Source: Marinifilum breve
Lineage (GTDB): Bacteria; Bacteroidota; Bacteroidia; Bacteroidales; Marinifilaceae
Assembly: GCF_003202155.1 (NCBI RefSeq)
Contig: NZ_QFLI01000004.1
Location: 186,001 to 250,000, forward strand
DNA length: 64,000 bases
Reading direction: 5' to 3'
Shown: piece by piece, positions 53,583-61,800 of the stretch
How positions within the stretch are numbered: position 1 is the first letter of the stretch
Layout of the letters: every line of letters begins with the position of its first letter
Notes under the pieces: model-generated
The model's database searches: none
Told to the model about the DNA's origin: nothing
What the model saw: only the letters and a program-made list of their open reading frames with translations
Translations under genes and position numbers: made by a program

Positions 53583-54032
53583 ATGGAAACCTTTGAATTA
53601 TCTAAAGAATCATACACCCTTTGGGATCGAATTAGAAAAGAATTATCACTATTGGTTCTACTTGTGATTATACTTCTATTTTTTGTAGGATTTAAGTTTG
53701 TATACTTCACTGCTATAATTGTAATGTATTCACTCTTATTATTGCTTAAACGCAATAGAATTGTTACATCCGTATCTTTTGATGACCAAAATAAAGAGCT
53801 ACATATACAGTATTACTATTTCATTTTTGCTAGAGGAAAAGAAAGGATTCCATACCCCAAACTAAATTATAAATTGAGTATGAAACGATTTGGTTTTGGT
53901 GCTGCAACCCAAACTCTGGAAATATTCAAAGGAAAAATTCTATCAGCAGAACTCAGAAAAGATGGAAAATGGAGTTGGCCAGAGGAAAAAACAAATGCCA
54001 TCTGCGAAAAACTATCAACAATTCAGAATTAA
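53583..54032 (+). CDS. Small two-helix membrane protein, probable BlaI target
   Basis: The 149-residue protein is counted from ATG 53583 (METFELSKESYTLWDR); a TTG start 54 bp upstream is less likely. Two close membrane helices (about 20-58) are followed by a beta-rich cytoplasmic part (VTSVSFDDQNKELHIQYYYF...). I recognise no family, though the layout resembles small bPH-like or DUF-type membrane proteins. It diverges from blaI-2 across three BlaI operators, so it is likely repressed by the same protein. Confidence 0.6.
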   Translation: METFELSKESYTLWDRIRKELSLLVLLVIILLFFVGFKFVYFTAIIVMYSLLLLLKRNRIVTSVSFDDQNKELHIQYYYFIFARGKERIPYPKLNYKLSMKRFGFGAATQTLEIFKGKILSAELRKDGKWSWPEEKTNAICEKLSTIQN

Positions 54033-54179
54033 ATCTGGATTAATATCTTTTAAGGTATAATTCTTGATAGATCCTCCGATAAAATCTCAATTTATTTATC
54101 TTTGATAATAGAGTGTAAACATCGAAAATAAAATACTATTCAAAGTTCAACAACATATTGTTTATTAATAGCTATCATA

Positions 54180-56087
54180 TTGGGCTATTTTTCTTCTGCA
54201 AATGCACAGCAGAACGCTCCAAAAGACACCCTCTTAAACCCCACTAAAAATATCTTCTTACCAGATAGTACGATAATCATTTCGCGCGATACTATCGTGT
54301 TTTTAATGGATACCGTTAAGGAACAAAAAAAGGGATCGAATAAAAGTGGAAGTAAATTCTATCATGCAATACAACGAGGAGCTTATAAACGCAAGTTTAC
54401 TAAAGAGCTTTACAAGTTATTCTTTGTAGCTCCTGATAAAATATCTCCAACCGATACCATAAAAACAGAACGTAGTGAAACTGCTTTTATCATTTACCAG
54501 GGCAAAACAATCAGAAACATTGAGGTAAGAGTACTTGAACCCTTTGGTTCTAGCCTACACGATACTACAAAAGTTGCTAACAGCTGGATTGAAAGAGCAG
54601 GTAACGACCTACATCACACCAGTAGACGTGGACACTTAAGAAAAATGCTCCATATAGATAAAGGAGATAAACTAGATGCTTATACACTTGCTGACAACGA
54701 GAGATTAATAAGGCAACTAAACTATATTAAAGATGCATTTTTTCGTGTTATACCTGTAAAAGGTTCAAATAAGTTTGTTGATTTACAACTGTGGGTAAAA
54801 GATCAATTTTCATGGGGGGTTGATGTAGATCTTGGTTCTAAATTATCTACCGAATTCGAAATTTACAGCCGAAACCTATATGGCATTGGCCATGAGTTCA
54901 GCAATAAATTCCATTACGACCGTGATGAAGATCAAAAGTTTGGTTATTCAGGTAGGTATACAGTTCGCAATATAAAAAGAAGCTTTATTGACGCCAGTTT
55001 AATCTACGAAAACACGTATGAAAAATCGGTAATCGGAATTGATTTTGAAAGAGACTTTGAAACCTATAACACCAAAAGAGCTGGTGGTTTCAGCCTATCA
55101 AAAACGATGAGATCGGATAAAATCATGGATGACGATCCAATTCGAAACGAAATGCCACTGGATTTTAACTATGGGAACCTTTGGTATGGAACTTCGGTAA
55201 AACTTGACTCCAAAAATCTATTTGCAAGACGAAAAATGTACTTTACGGGAAGAGTAGCCAGTAGAAAGTTTTTTGAAAGGCCAGAAACTGGTCCTGAGTT
55301 GAATCAATTCTTCCACAATAACATCTTGTACCTAGGAGGGGTAAGTATCAGTCAAACTCAATATTACAAAAGTAACCTAATCTATAATTTTGGTAGAACA
55401 GAGGATATACCTTATGGATTTTTGGCTCAAATGAATTTTGGATACGAAGATCGTGAATACTCACACCGCTTGTATTTGGGTTTTGATTTTCAGAACGCAA
55501 GCTATCTTCGCAAATCAAGAAGTTATCTTTTTAATCGTATAGCCATTGGAGGATTCTTCAACGCAAAAAGATTTGAACAAGGAACCTTGATTGCCCAGTC
55601 AAAATTCTTCAGTCGAATTCGAAAATTGGGAGCATTACGTTTCCGTAATTTTGGAGACTTAAAATATACTTTGGGAATCCGAAGATTTCCTGAAGAATTT
55701 ATTACTCTCAATAACAAACACGGTATTCGTGGATTTAAAAGTGAAGAGGTTACAGGAAAGCAGAAACTGAGTCTAAATACTGAAAGTGTAGTCTTTACAC
55801 CATACATGTTAGGTGGTTTTAAATTTGCCTTTTATACTTTTGGCGATGCTGGAATTATTGGTAGTAATCAGAAACACATTTTTAAAGGTGATTATTACTA
55901 CGGATTGGGTTTTGGTGTGCGATTACACAATGAAAACCTTGTATTCAAAACAATCCAGTTGCGTTTGGCTTTTTATCCCAAAGCACCAAGTGATTTTCAA
56001 TCTGTAGCATTCCGTTTATCAGGTGAAGAAAGGCCTAGATTCAACGACTTTAAGGTAGGACAACCTGATGTTGTTCAATATGAATAA
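54180..56087 (+). CDS. Outer-membrane beta-barrel protein (Omp85/BamA-like)
   Basis: The protein has 635 residues from TTG 54180, the first conventional start. The in-frame codons before it (from 54138) encode YCLLIAIILGYFSS-ANAQQ, the rest of a good signal peptide, but offer only ATT or ATA as starts, so the true start is odd. Residues 90-215 contain a POTRA-like part (TIRNIEVRVLEPFG ... LRKMLHIDKGDKL ... IRQLNYIKDAFFRVIPV). The remainder alternates beta strands and loops and ends in ...FRLSGEERPRFNDF. This matches Omp85-superfamily assembly or translocation proteins without a patatin domain. Confidence 0.65.
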   Translation: MGYFSSANAQQNAPKDTLLNPTKNIFLPDSTIIISRDTIVFLMDTVKEQKKGSNKSGSKFYHAIQRGAYKRKFTKELYKLFFVAPDKISPTDTIKTERSETAFIIYQGKTIRNIEVRVLEPFGSSLHDTTKVANSWIERAGNDLHHTSRRGHLRKMLHIDKGDKLDAYTLADNERLIRQLNYIKDAFFRVIPVKGSNKFVDLQLWVKDQFSWGVDVDLGSKLSTEFEIYSRNLYGIGHEFSNKFHYDRDEDQKFGYSGRYTVRNIKRSFIDASLIYENTYEKSVIGIDFERDFETYNTKRAGGFSLSKTMRSDKIMDDDPIRNEMPLDFNYGNLWYGTSVKLDSKNLFARRKMYFTGRVASRKFFERPETGPELNQFFHNNILYLGGVSISQTQYYKSNLIYNFGRTEDIPYGFLAQMNFGYEDREYSHRLYLGFDFQNASYLRKSRSYLFNRIAIGGFFNAKRFEQGTLIAQSKFFSRIRKLGALRFRNFGDLKYTLGIRRFPEEFITLNNKHGIRGFKSEEVTGKQKLSLNTESVVFTPYMLGGFKFAFYTFGDAGIIGSNQKHIFKGDYYYGLGFGVRLHNENLVFKTIQLRLAFYPKAPSDFQSVAFRLSGEERPRFNDFKVGQPDVVQYE

Positions 56088-56094
56088 TTCGTTT

Positions 56095-56577
56095 TAACAT
56101 GAACTTTTCATCTTAAAAGCTGACAATTCAATATTGATATTTAGGGTTTTAATATTATAAGATGATATTTTTATATCGCAAGCTGAGCTCTCAACGTTGA
56201 AAGTTGATAGTTTAATATCGTGAGCTAAAGTTTCAACCTTGATAGTTGATATTTTAATGTTGTGAGATGAAGTTTCGATGTTTTTTGTTGTGTTTTTATA
56301 CAAAAAAATGATCGTTATAAATGAAAAGCCGAGCTTTCAATATAAAAACCTCAGCTGCGAATATTGAATGCTCAGTTTTCAACATTAAAAGAACAAGGAA
56401 TGATGTTGAATGCTTAGCTTTTAATGTTGATACGTGAATGAACAATGTTAACAGCACAAGTTTCAATAGGGAAAGTTCTATATTCTACATAGAGAACTCA
56501 ATTTTTAATGTTAAAAGTTCAACTTTTAATAGAAATTTCAGATTATTCCAGTATTCAACTTTTCACTCTTCAAATCT
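56095..56577. repeat. Degenerate 21-bp tandem array (array 4, about 23 units)
   Basis: Twenty-three 21-bp units in unbroken phase fill the space between the convergent barrel-protein and MATE genes. The plus-strand consensus is near AAGCTGAG-NTTTCAATNTTG. Best units start at 56116, 56179, 56242, 56326 and 56368. Open frames at 56094-56303 (minus) and 56438-56674 (plus) give seven-residue periodic peptides and look like by-products of the 21-bp period. Confidence 0.9.
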
Positions 56578-57907
56578 ACACCTTGCTATCCTTCCAGTTG
56601 GCAAATTTCAAATACAACCAGGATCCAAAAGCCAAAAATCCAGCATAAAAATATTCCGACATCCATACTCCTGAAATCGACAATTGGAATACTTCAATCA
56701 GCAAATAAACCCCTCCCAGGTAACATGCAAGCACAACTATTTCAATGAGCATGGCATGAAATGTATTGCCTGTTCCTGAAACGCCTTGAAACAATGTAAT
56801 AGCAATGGGAAATAATAAAGCTGCACCAAAAATCACATATAAAACAGGTTTGGTTTCTAAAATCAGACTTGGTTCATCTGTATAAATGGATATCACCAAT
56901 TCGGGACTAATTAAACTAATCCCAACCAAAGCCAATACAGCTAAAAACGATAATTTTATGGTTCTAAAAATAACAGGCATCACCTCCTTCGGCTCTCCTT
57001 CGCCTAAAACCTGACTCACCAAAGTATTTGCCGCTGATGCAAATGCCCATACAGGAACCATAATCAGTACATATATGCTTCTGATAATATTGGAGATAGC
57101 CAATTCCCTCTCTCCCATTTTCTCAACCAATAAGAAGAACACAAACCAGCATGAAAGTGCCAGAAAATTTTGTATCATCATCGGAAAAGATACTTTTAAC
57201 AATCGCGAGTACAATTCTCTATCAACTTTTGGAAAAACAAACAACTGGTACTTTTTAACAGGAGTTTTTCTAAAAGTATAAACCAGAAAAAACACCAACA
57301 CACAAGCTTCTGCAATTACCGATGCTAATGCTGCTCCTTTAATACCCATTTCTGGGAAACCAAACTCACCAAATATTAAAGCATAATCGAAAAAGATATT
57401 AATGATTGCCATAAAAGCGGTACTCCAGCTGATCACTTTGGTTTTGGCAATTCCGATATAAAATGCCCGAAACAACAGGTTCACACAAGCAAATAAAATA
57501 CCCCAGGCTCGCACAGAAATGTAGTCGGTACTGGCCTGAAATATGGCATCCGATTGAACAATCCCCTTTAGAATTGGAGGAGCTTGAATCTGCATAAAAC
57601 CTAATAAAAGAACGGCCAATATCAACAGAAAATACAAAGCATGATCGAAGGTTTTTCCTACTCTTTCATAGTTTCCTTCGCCAAACCGACGCGCAATTAC
57701 AATTTGGGTTCCTAAGCCGAATCCCCAACCAAGCATCACCACGGCAAAATAAAAGATAGTAGCGATAGCTGCAGCTCCTAATGCTACTTCACTTAGGTGT
57801 CCCAAAAAAGCAGTATCGGTTAATGCAATGATGTTCTGAGCCACACTTCCCAAAATAATGGGATAAGCAATCTTCCAAATGTTTCTATAGTCTGTTTGTA
57901 TTCTCAC
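56576..57907 (-). CDS. MATE family efflux transporter
   Basis: The 443-residue protein has twelve membrane helices in two similar halves. The N-terminus (YRNIWKIAYPIILGSVAQNIIALTDTAFLGHLSEVALGAAAIA) is typical of the NorM/DinF-like MATE families. It exports cationic compounds or drugs using Na+ or H+. Its stop codon touches the end of the 21-bp array. Substrate unknown. Confidence 0.95.
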   Translation of the reverse strand: MRIQTDYRNIWKIAYPIILGSVAQNIIALTDTAFLGHLSEVALGAAAIATIFYFAVVMLGWGFGLGTQIVIARRFGEGNYERVGKTFDHALYFLLILAVLLLGFMQIQAPPILKGIVQSDAIFQASTDYISVRAWGILFACVNLLFRAFYIGIAKTKVISWSTAFMAIINIFFDYALIFGEFGFPEMGIKGAALASVIAEACVLVFFLVYTFRKTPVKKYQLFVFPKVDRELYSRLLKVSFPMMIQNFLALSCWFVFFLLVEKMGERELAISNIIRSIYVLIMVPVWAFASAANTLVSQVLGEGEPKEVMPVIFRTIKLSFLAVLALVGISLISPELVISIYTDEPSLILETKPVLYVIFGAALLFPIAITLFQGVSGTGNTFHAMLIEIVVLACYLGGVYLLIEVFQLSISGVWMSEYFYAGFLAFGSWLYLKFANWKDSKV

Positions 57908-57920
57908 GCTAAAATTCTAT

Positions 57921-57957
57921 AAAATAAAAAGCCGGCTCCTTAATATTGAAGCCGGCG
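57921..57957 (-). terminator. Intrinsic terminator after the DPP IV gene
   Basis: GCCGGCT / AGCCGGC stem (57931-57956) with a 12-nt loop and TTTTTATTTT on the minus strand. Confidence 0.85.
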
Positions 57958-57970
57958 AAAATTAATTCTT

Positions 57971-60127
57971 TTATTTCAGATAATCATCAAAATAATTGCT
58001 GACTTTCTGCTTTAAGTGAATTCGATCTCGACCTCGAACATTGTGTTCTGCTCTTGGATATGGGAAGTAATCAACCTGAACGTTATTCTTGATACATTCG
58101 CGAATAAAATTCAAGCTGTGCTGCCACAAAACAGTTGGGTCAATAGCTCCCTGGCAAATTAAAAGTTTTCCTTTTAAATCTTTCGCTTTCGCAATTAATG
58201 AAGTTTTAGCATATCCTTCTGGATTTTCATCAGGAGTATCCATATAGCGTTCACCATACATTGCCTCGTACCATTTCCAATCAATTACCGGTCCTCCAGC
58301 AACTGCAACTTTAAATACGTCTGGATAATTCGTAATTAATGAAATGGTCATGAAACCACCATAACTCCATCCGTGAACTCCAATTTTATCGGCATCAACA
58401 TATGGCAATGATTTTAAAAACTCAACACCTTTCATTTGATCTGCCATTTCTGGTTGTCCACACTGGCGGTGAATTACAGCCTCAAATTCTTTACCTCTGT
58501 TAGCTGAGCCTCTGTTATCCAGGATATAAAGCAAGTATCCGCTTTGAGCCATATACTGCTCCCACAAACGAGAACCTCCCATGTATCTGTTGGTTACCAA
58601 CTGAGCATGTGGACCACCATAAACGTATACCACAACTGGATATTTTTTATTCGGATCGAAATCTGCTGGTTTAACCATACGATAATGCAAATCGGTAACA
58701 CCATCTGCCGATTTTATAGTACCCAATGAAATTTCACCCAAATTGTAATCCTTCAATTTATTTTCTGCCTTCACCAATTCTTTTACGAATTTCCCTCTGG
58801 TATCAGCTACATTTATAATTCTTGGTACGTTTAGGCTACTGTAATTGTCCAAAATGTATTTCCCATCGGCACTTACCTGCACGCTGTGATATCCTTCATC
58901 TTTGGTTAATCTATATCTCTTACCTGTTTTCAAGTTCAACTTGTAGGCATGTCTATCAATCGGACTTACTTCGGTAGATACATAGAACATGTACTTTTCG
59001 TCTTTATCGAAACCTAATATTTCAGTAATTTCCCAATCGCCAGAAGTCAATTGCTTGATTAATTTTCCTTCGGTATTGTACAAATATGCATGATTGAAAC
59101 CATGACGATTGTTGGTTTGATAAATGAACTGATTTGGTTTGTTCTTCAAAAATACCAATTTGTGTGATGGCTCAACCCAACGGTCATCTTTCTCTTCAAA
59201 TAAAGTAGCTACAAAACTTCCTGTTTCAGCTTCATATTTGTTCAGTTTTGCATGATTCGAAGCACGATTCAATACCTGGATGTAAATGTATTTGTTATCA
59301 GCTCCCCAAGAAATATTGGTCAAATATTGATCTGATCCGAAGTCATCAGGCTTAATCCATGAAGTTTTCTTGGTATTCAAGTTGTAAACACCCAAGCTAA
59401 CTACTTCACTACCCATTCCTGCCATAGGATATTTAATCTCTCTTAAATCGCCCACTCTGGTGTTGATATCAACCAAAGGGAAAGAAGTTACATTGGCTTC
59501 ATCTTTTCTGTAGAATGCCAATTGCTTTCCATTAGGAGACCAGAAAATTCCTCCGCTAATGCCATACTCACTTCTACTAACTGCCTGACCATTGACTATA
59601 TTTTTATCTGCATCAGTGGTAACAGCAATCTCCTGTCCATCTTTACCAGCAATGTACAAGTTGTTTTCAATGGTATAGGCTACAGTATTCGATGCATCAC
59701 AAAAATCCTGATTTTCAGCTTTTGAGTTCATCTTCAGGTTAAGCAATACTTTTTTGGCAACAAAATCATAATGAATCAAAGCTCCTCGCAAGTTGAATTC
59801 CATCACATTTGCCGATTGCCAAGAAAAACGAGGCATTCTTTGTAATGATTCGATTTCATTCGCTTTTAAACCTGCATTCAGTTCTTCCAAACTTAATAAT
59901 ACCTTCGGTTCAGCTCCAGGTTTTGCATGCATAATTTTATTCTCTTTCACATAAGTGTACTCACTTAAATCTCCTCTCCAAGATAATTGTGATAAGCTTT
60001 CTGGATAAAATTGCCTCCATTGCCCTAAAATAGCATCTTCCATAGACAATTTTTTTGTCTGTGCCTCTAAGCTTAGGAAAACCCCACAATTAATTAATAA
60101 ATAGACTAAAAGGAATATTCTTTTCAT
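57971..60127 (-). CDS. Dipeptidyl peptidase IV-type S9 serine peptidase
   Basis: The protein has 718 residues from MKRIFLLVYLL (ATG 60127), which gives a normal signal peptide; an upstream ATG (60175) would add 16 lysine-rich residues. Numbering here is from that upstream ATG. The N-terminal beta-propeller (about 70-480) is followed by the alpha/beta hydrolase domain with nucleophile S604 in GWSYGGF, D679 in GAIDPTV and H711 in RAEHNVRG. It cleaves X-Pro or similar dipeptides from peptide N-termini, in the periplasm. Bacteroidota commonly carry several such peptidases. Confidence 0.93.
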   Translation of the reverse strand: MKRIFLLVYLLINCGVFLSLEAQTKKLSMEDAILGQWRQFYPESLSQLSWRGDLSEYTYVKENKIMHAKPGAEPKVLLSLEELNAGLKANEIESLQRMPRFSWQSANVMEFNLRGALIHYDFVAKKVLLNLKMNSKAENQDFCDASNTVAYTIENNLYIAGKDGQEIAVTTDADKNIVNGQAVSRSEYGISGGIFWSPNGKQLAFYRKDEANVTSFPLVDINTRVGDLREIKYPMAGMGSEVVSLGVYNLNTKKTSWIKPDDFGSDQYLTNISWGADNKYIYIQVLNRASNHAKLNKYEAETGSFVATLFEEKDDRWVEPSHKLVFLKNKPNQFIYQTNNRHGFNHAYLYNTEGKLIKQLTSGDWEITEILGFDKDEKYMFYVSTEVSPIDRHAYKLNLKTGKRYRLTKDEGYHSVQVSADGKYILDNYSSLNVPRIINVADTRGKFVKELVKAENKLKDYNLGEISLGTIKSADGVTDLHYRMVKPADFDPNKKYPVVVYVYGGPHAQLVTNRYMGGSRLWEQYMAQSGYLLYILDNRGSANRGKEFEAVIHRQCGQPEMADQMKGVEFLKSLPYVDADKIGVHGWSYGGFMTISLITNYPDVFKVAVAGGPVIDWKWYEAMYGERYMDTPDENPEGYAKTSLIAKAKDLKGKLLICQGAIDPTVLWQHSLNFIRECIKNNVQVDYFPYPRAEHNVRGRDRIHLKQKVSNYFDDYLK

Positions 60128-60375
60128 CTTGTTTAATTTGTTGTTAAATATCTTTTTAATTTTTTTTGCATTCAAATGTATCCTTTTTAGTATAAATACA
60201 GTAATAATGTTAGAATAAATTAATCAGGACGACTACCAATTGATTTGATATTTGTTAAAATCAAGTTGAAAAAACTACTGGATTAAATTACTAATCGTTT
60301 TCAAACAGGTTGAAAACAGCTGTGTAAATCGTGTTTTTTCTTCATAATTGGTTCAACTAATTAAAGAAAAAAGAA

Positions 60376-61308
60376 ATGCCAAAGAAAAGAATCCCGAACA
60401 GTGTTAAATTTCTATTTTTAATAGCAATTGCAGCAATTGCTACATTTTTAATACTACAGCCTTCAGAAACCAAAAACAAAGAAGTAGCCATAGCACAAGA
60501 AACAGAGGCTGAAATCATGGCCGATGCGGAAAAATCAGGAAATATATTCAAGTACAACAACATCCTGTTTAGCTTACCATCACCGTATCAAATCTCCTTA
60601 TTGCTTGAAAAATCAGGAATTTCGTACAATAAAGATTTGCTTAACTCAACTAAAAAGTCGGGCGATTACGTCGATAATTTTAGCAAAGCCATCAACTTTG
60701 GTGTTTATGGTTCTGATTTAGGTTATATCAACATTTACAAACAAACTCAGGATGCTGCAAGCTATTTTGCCGTTCTTAAAATTTTATCGCAAGAGATTGG
60801 TTTATACAATGCCATGGATAAACCAACTGTTGAAAGAATTGAAAACAATATCGAAAACAGGGATTCACTTTTGGTAATTGTTAGTAATACTTATCGCAAA
60901 ATAGATAACTATTTAAAGGCTAATAAGCGTGAAAATACAGGTGCACTAATCCTCGCAGGAGGATGGATTGAATCTGTTTATTTGTTAACTCAACAAATAA
61001 AAGAAAAACCGAATGAAGAATTAATGGATCGGATTTCAGAACAAAAACGTCCGCTTGAAAACCTTATTAAACTGCTTGTTCCTTACTCTAACGAATCAAA
61101 AGACTATTATTTCTTGGTAGACAAACTAATTGACCTTGCTTACACATTCGATGAAATTGAAGAACAATACAAATATGTAGCTCCTATTACCGATTCGCAT
61201 AAAAAACTTACTATTGTGAAAAGTAAATCTGAATTGATAATGAAAAAGAAACAGTTGGCTAAAATCACAGAAAAAGTTTCACTATTACGCGAGCACATTA
61301 TTAAATAA
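60376..61308 (+). CDS. Uncharacterised membrane-anchored or exported helical protein
   Basis: The 310-residue protein has an N-terminal hydrophobic segment (about 12-27) followed by a helical body (NILFSLPSPYQISLLLEKSGISYNKDLLN ...). Similar helical proteins are annotated as hypothetical in Bacteroidota; I cannot name the family. It starts an apparent three-gene set with the exported protein at 61328 (20 bp later) and the ABC transporter at 61801. Confidence 0.65.
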   Translation: MPKKRIPNSVKFLFLIAIAAIATFLILQPSETKNKEVAIAQETEAEIMADAEKSGNIFKYNNILFSLPSPYQISLLLEKSGISYNKDLLNSTKKSGDYVDNFSKAINFGVYGSDLGYINIYKQTQDAASYFAVLKILSQEIGLYNAMDKPTVERIENNIENRDSLLVIVSNTYRKIDNYLKANKRENTGALILAGGWIESVYLLTQQIKEKPNEELMDRISEQKRPLENLIKLLVPYSNESKDYYFLVDKLIDLAYTFDEIEEQYKYVAPITDSHKKLTIVKSKSELIMKKKQLAKITEKVSLLREHIIK

Positions 61309-61327
61309 ACTGAGAAAACCTTTACAT

Positions 61328-61747
61328 ATGAAACTTAAATATACCATTATACTATTTTGTTTGTTATCCGTTTTTGCGCTGAGTGCAAGGGCGCAATCTG
61401 ATGTTACGCTTAAGAATTGCACCAAGCATCTGGGAACTGAATTCATTTCGGATGGTCAACAATACAAAGCTTTGTTATCAGGAGGCGAAATTGCCGAATT
61501 TCATACTACTTTTTATGCTGGCAATCATTACAGAATTGTTGGTGCAACAGGTAAAGATGAAGGCAATGTAATTTTTTCAATTTACGATCAGGAAAATCAT
61601 TTGATTTTCACCAACAGAGATCATAAAAATTCTCCTTACTGGGATTTTAAATTCGAAAACTCAATGAACTGCACTATCGAAGCCAAATTGAACCAAAAGA
61701 ATGTAAGTTCAGGTTTCGTATTAATGCTAATTGGATTCAAACAATAA
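61328..61747 (+). CDS. Small exported protein of unknown function
   Basis: The 139-residue protein has a signal peptide (to about residue 22, LSARAQ). The mature part is beta-rich, about 117 residues, with two cysteines (NCTKHL, MNCTIE) that could form a disulfide. It follows the helical protein by 20 bp and precedes the ABC transporter by about 55 bp, so it is likely co-transcribed. Confidence 0.65.
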   Translation: MKLKYTIILFCLLSVFALSARAQSDVTLKNCTKHLGTEFISDGQQYKALLSGGEIAEFHTTFYAGNHYRIVGATGKDEGNVIFSIYDQENHLIFTNRDHKNSPYWDFKFENSMNCTIEAKLNQKNVSSGFVLMLIGFKQ

Positions 61748-61800
61748 TAAAACAACTACTCTTATATAAGGTTGACAACCTAAACTAACCCTACCATTCT

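Noticed and set aside
56094-56303. 69-codon minus-strand frame with heptad-like peptide, and a similar plus-strand frame at 56438-56674
   Set aside because: Products of the 21-bp array; the second runs antisense into the MATE gene. No sign of selection on codons.
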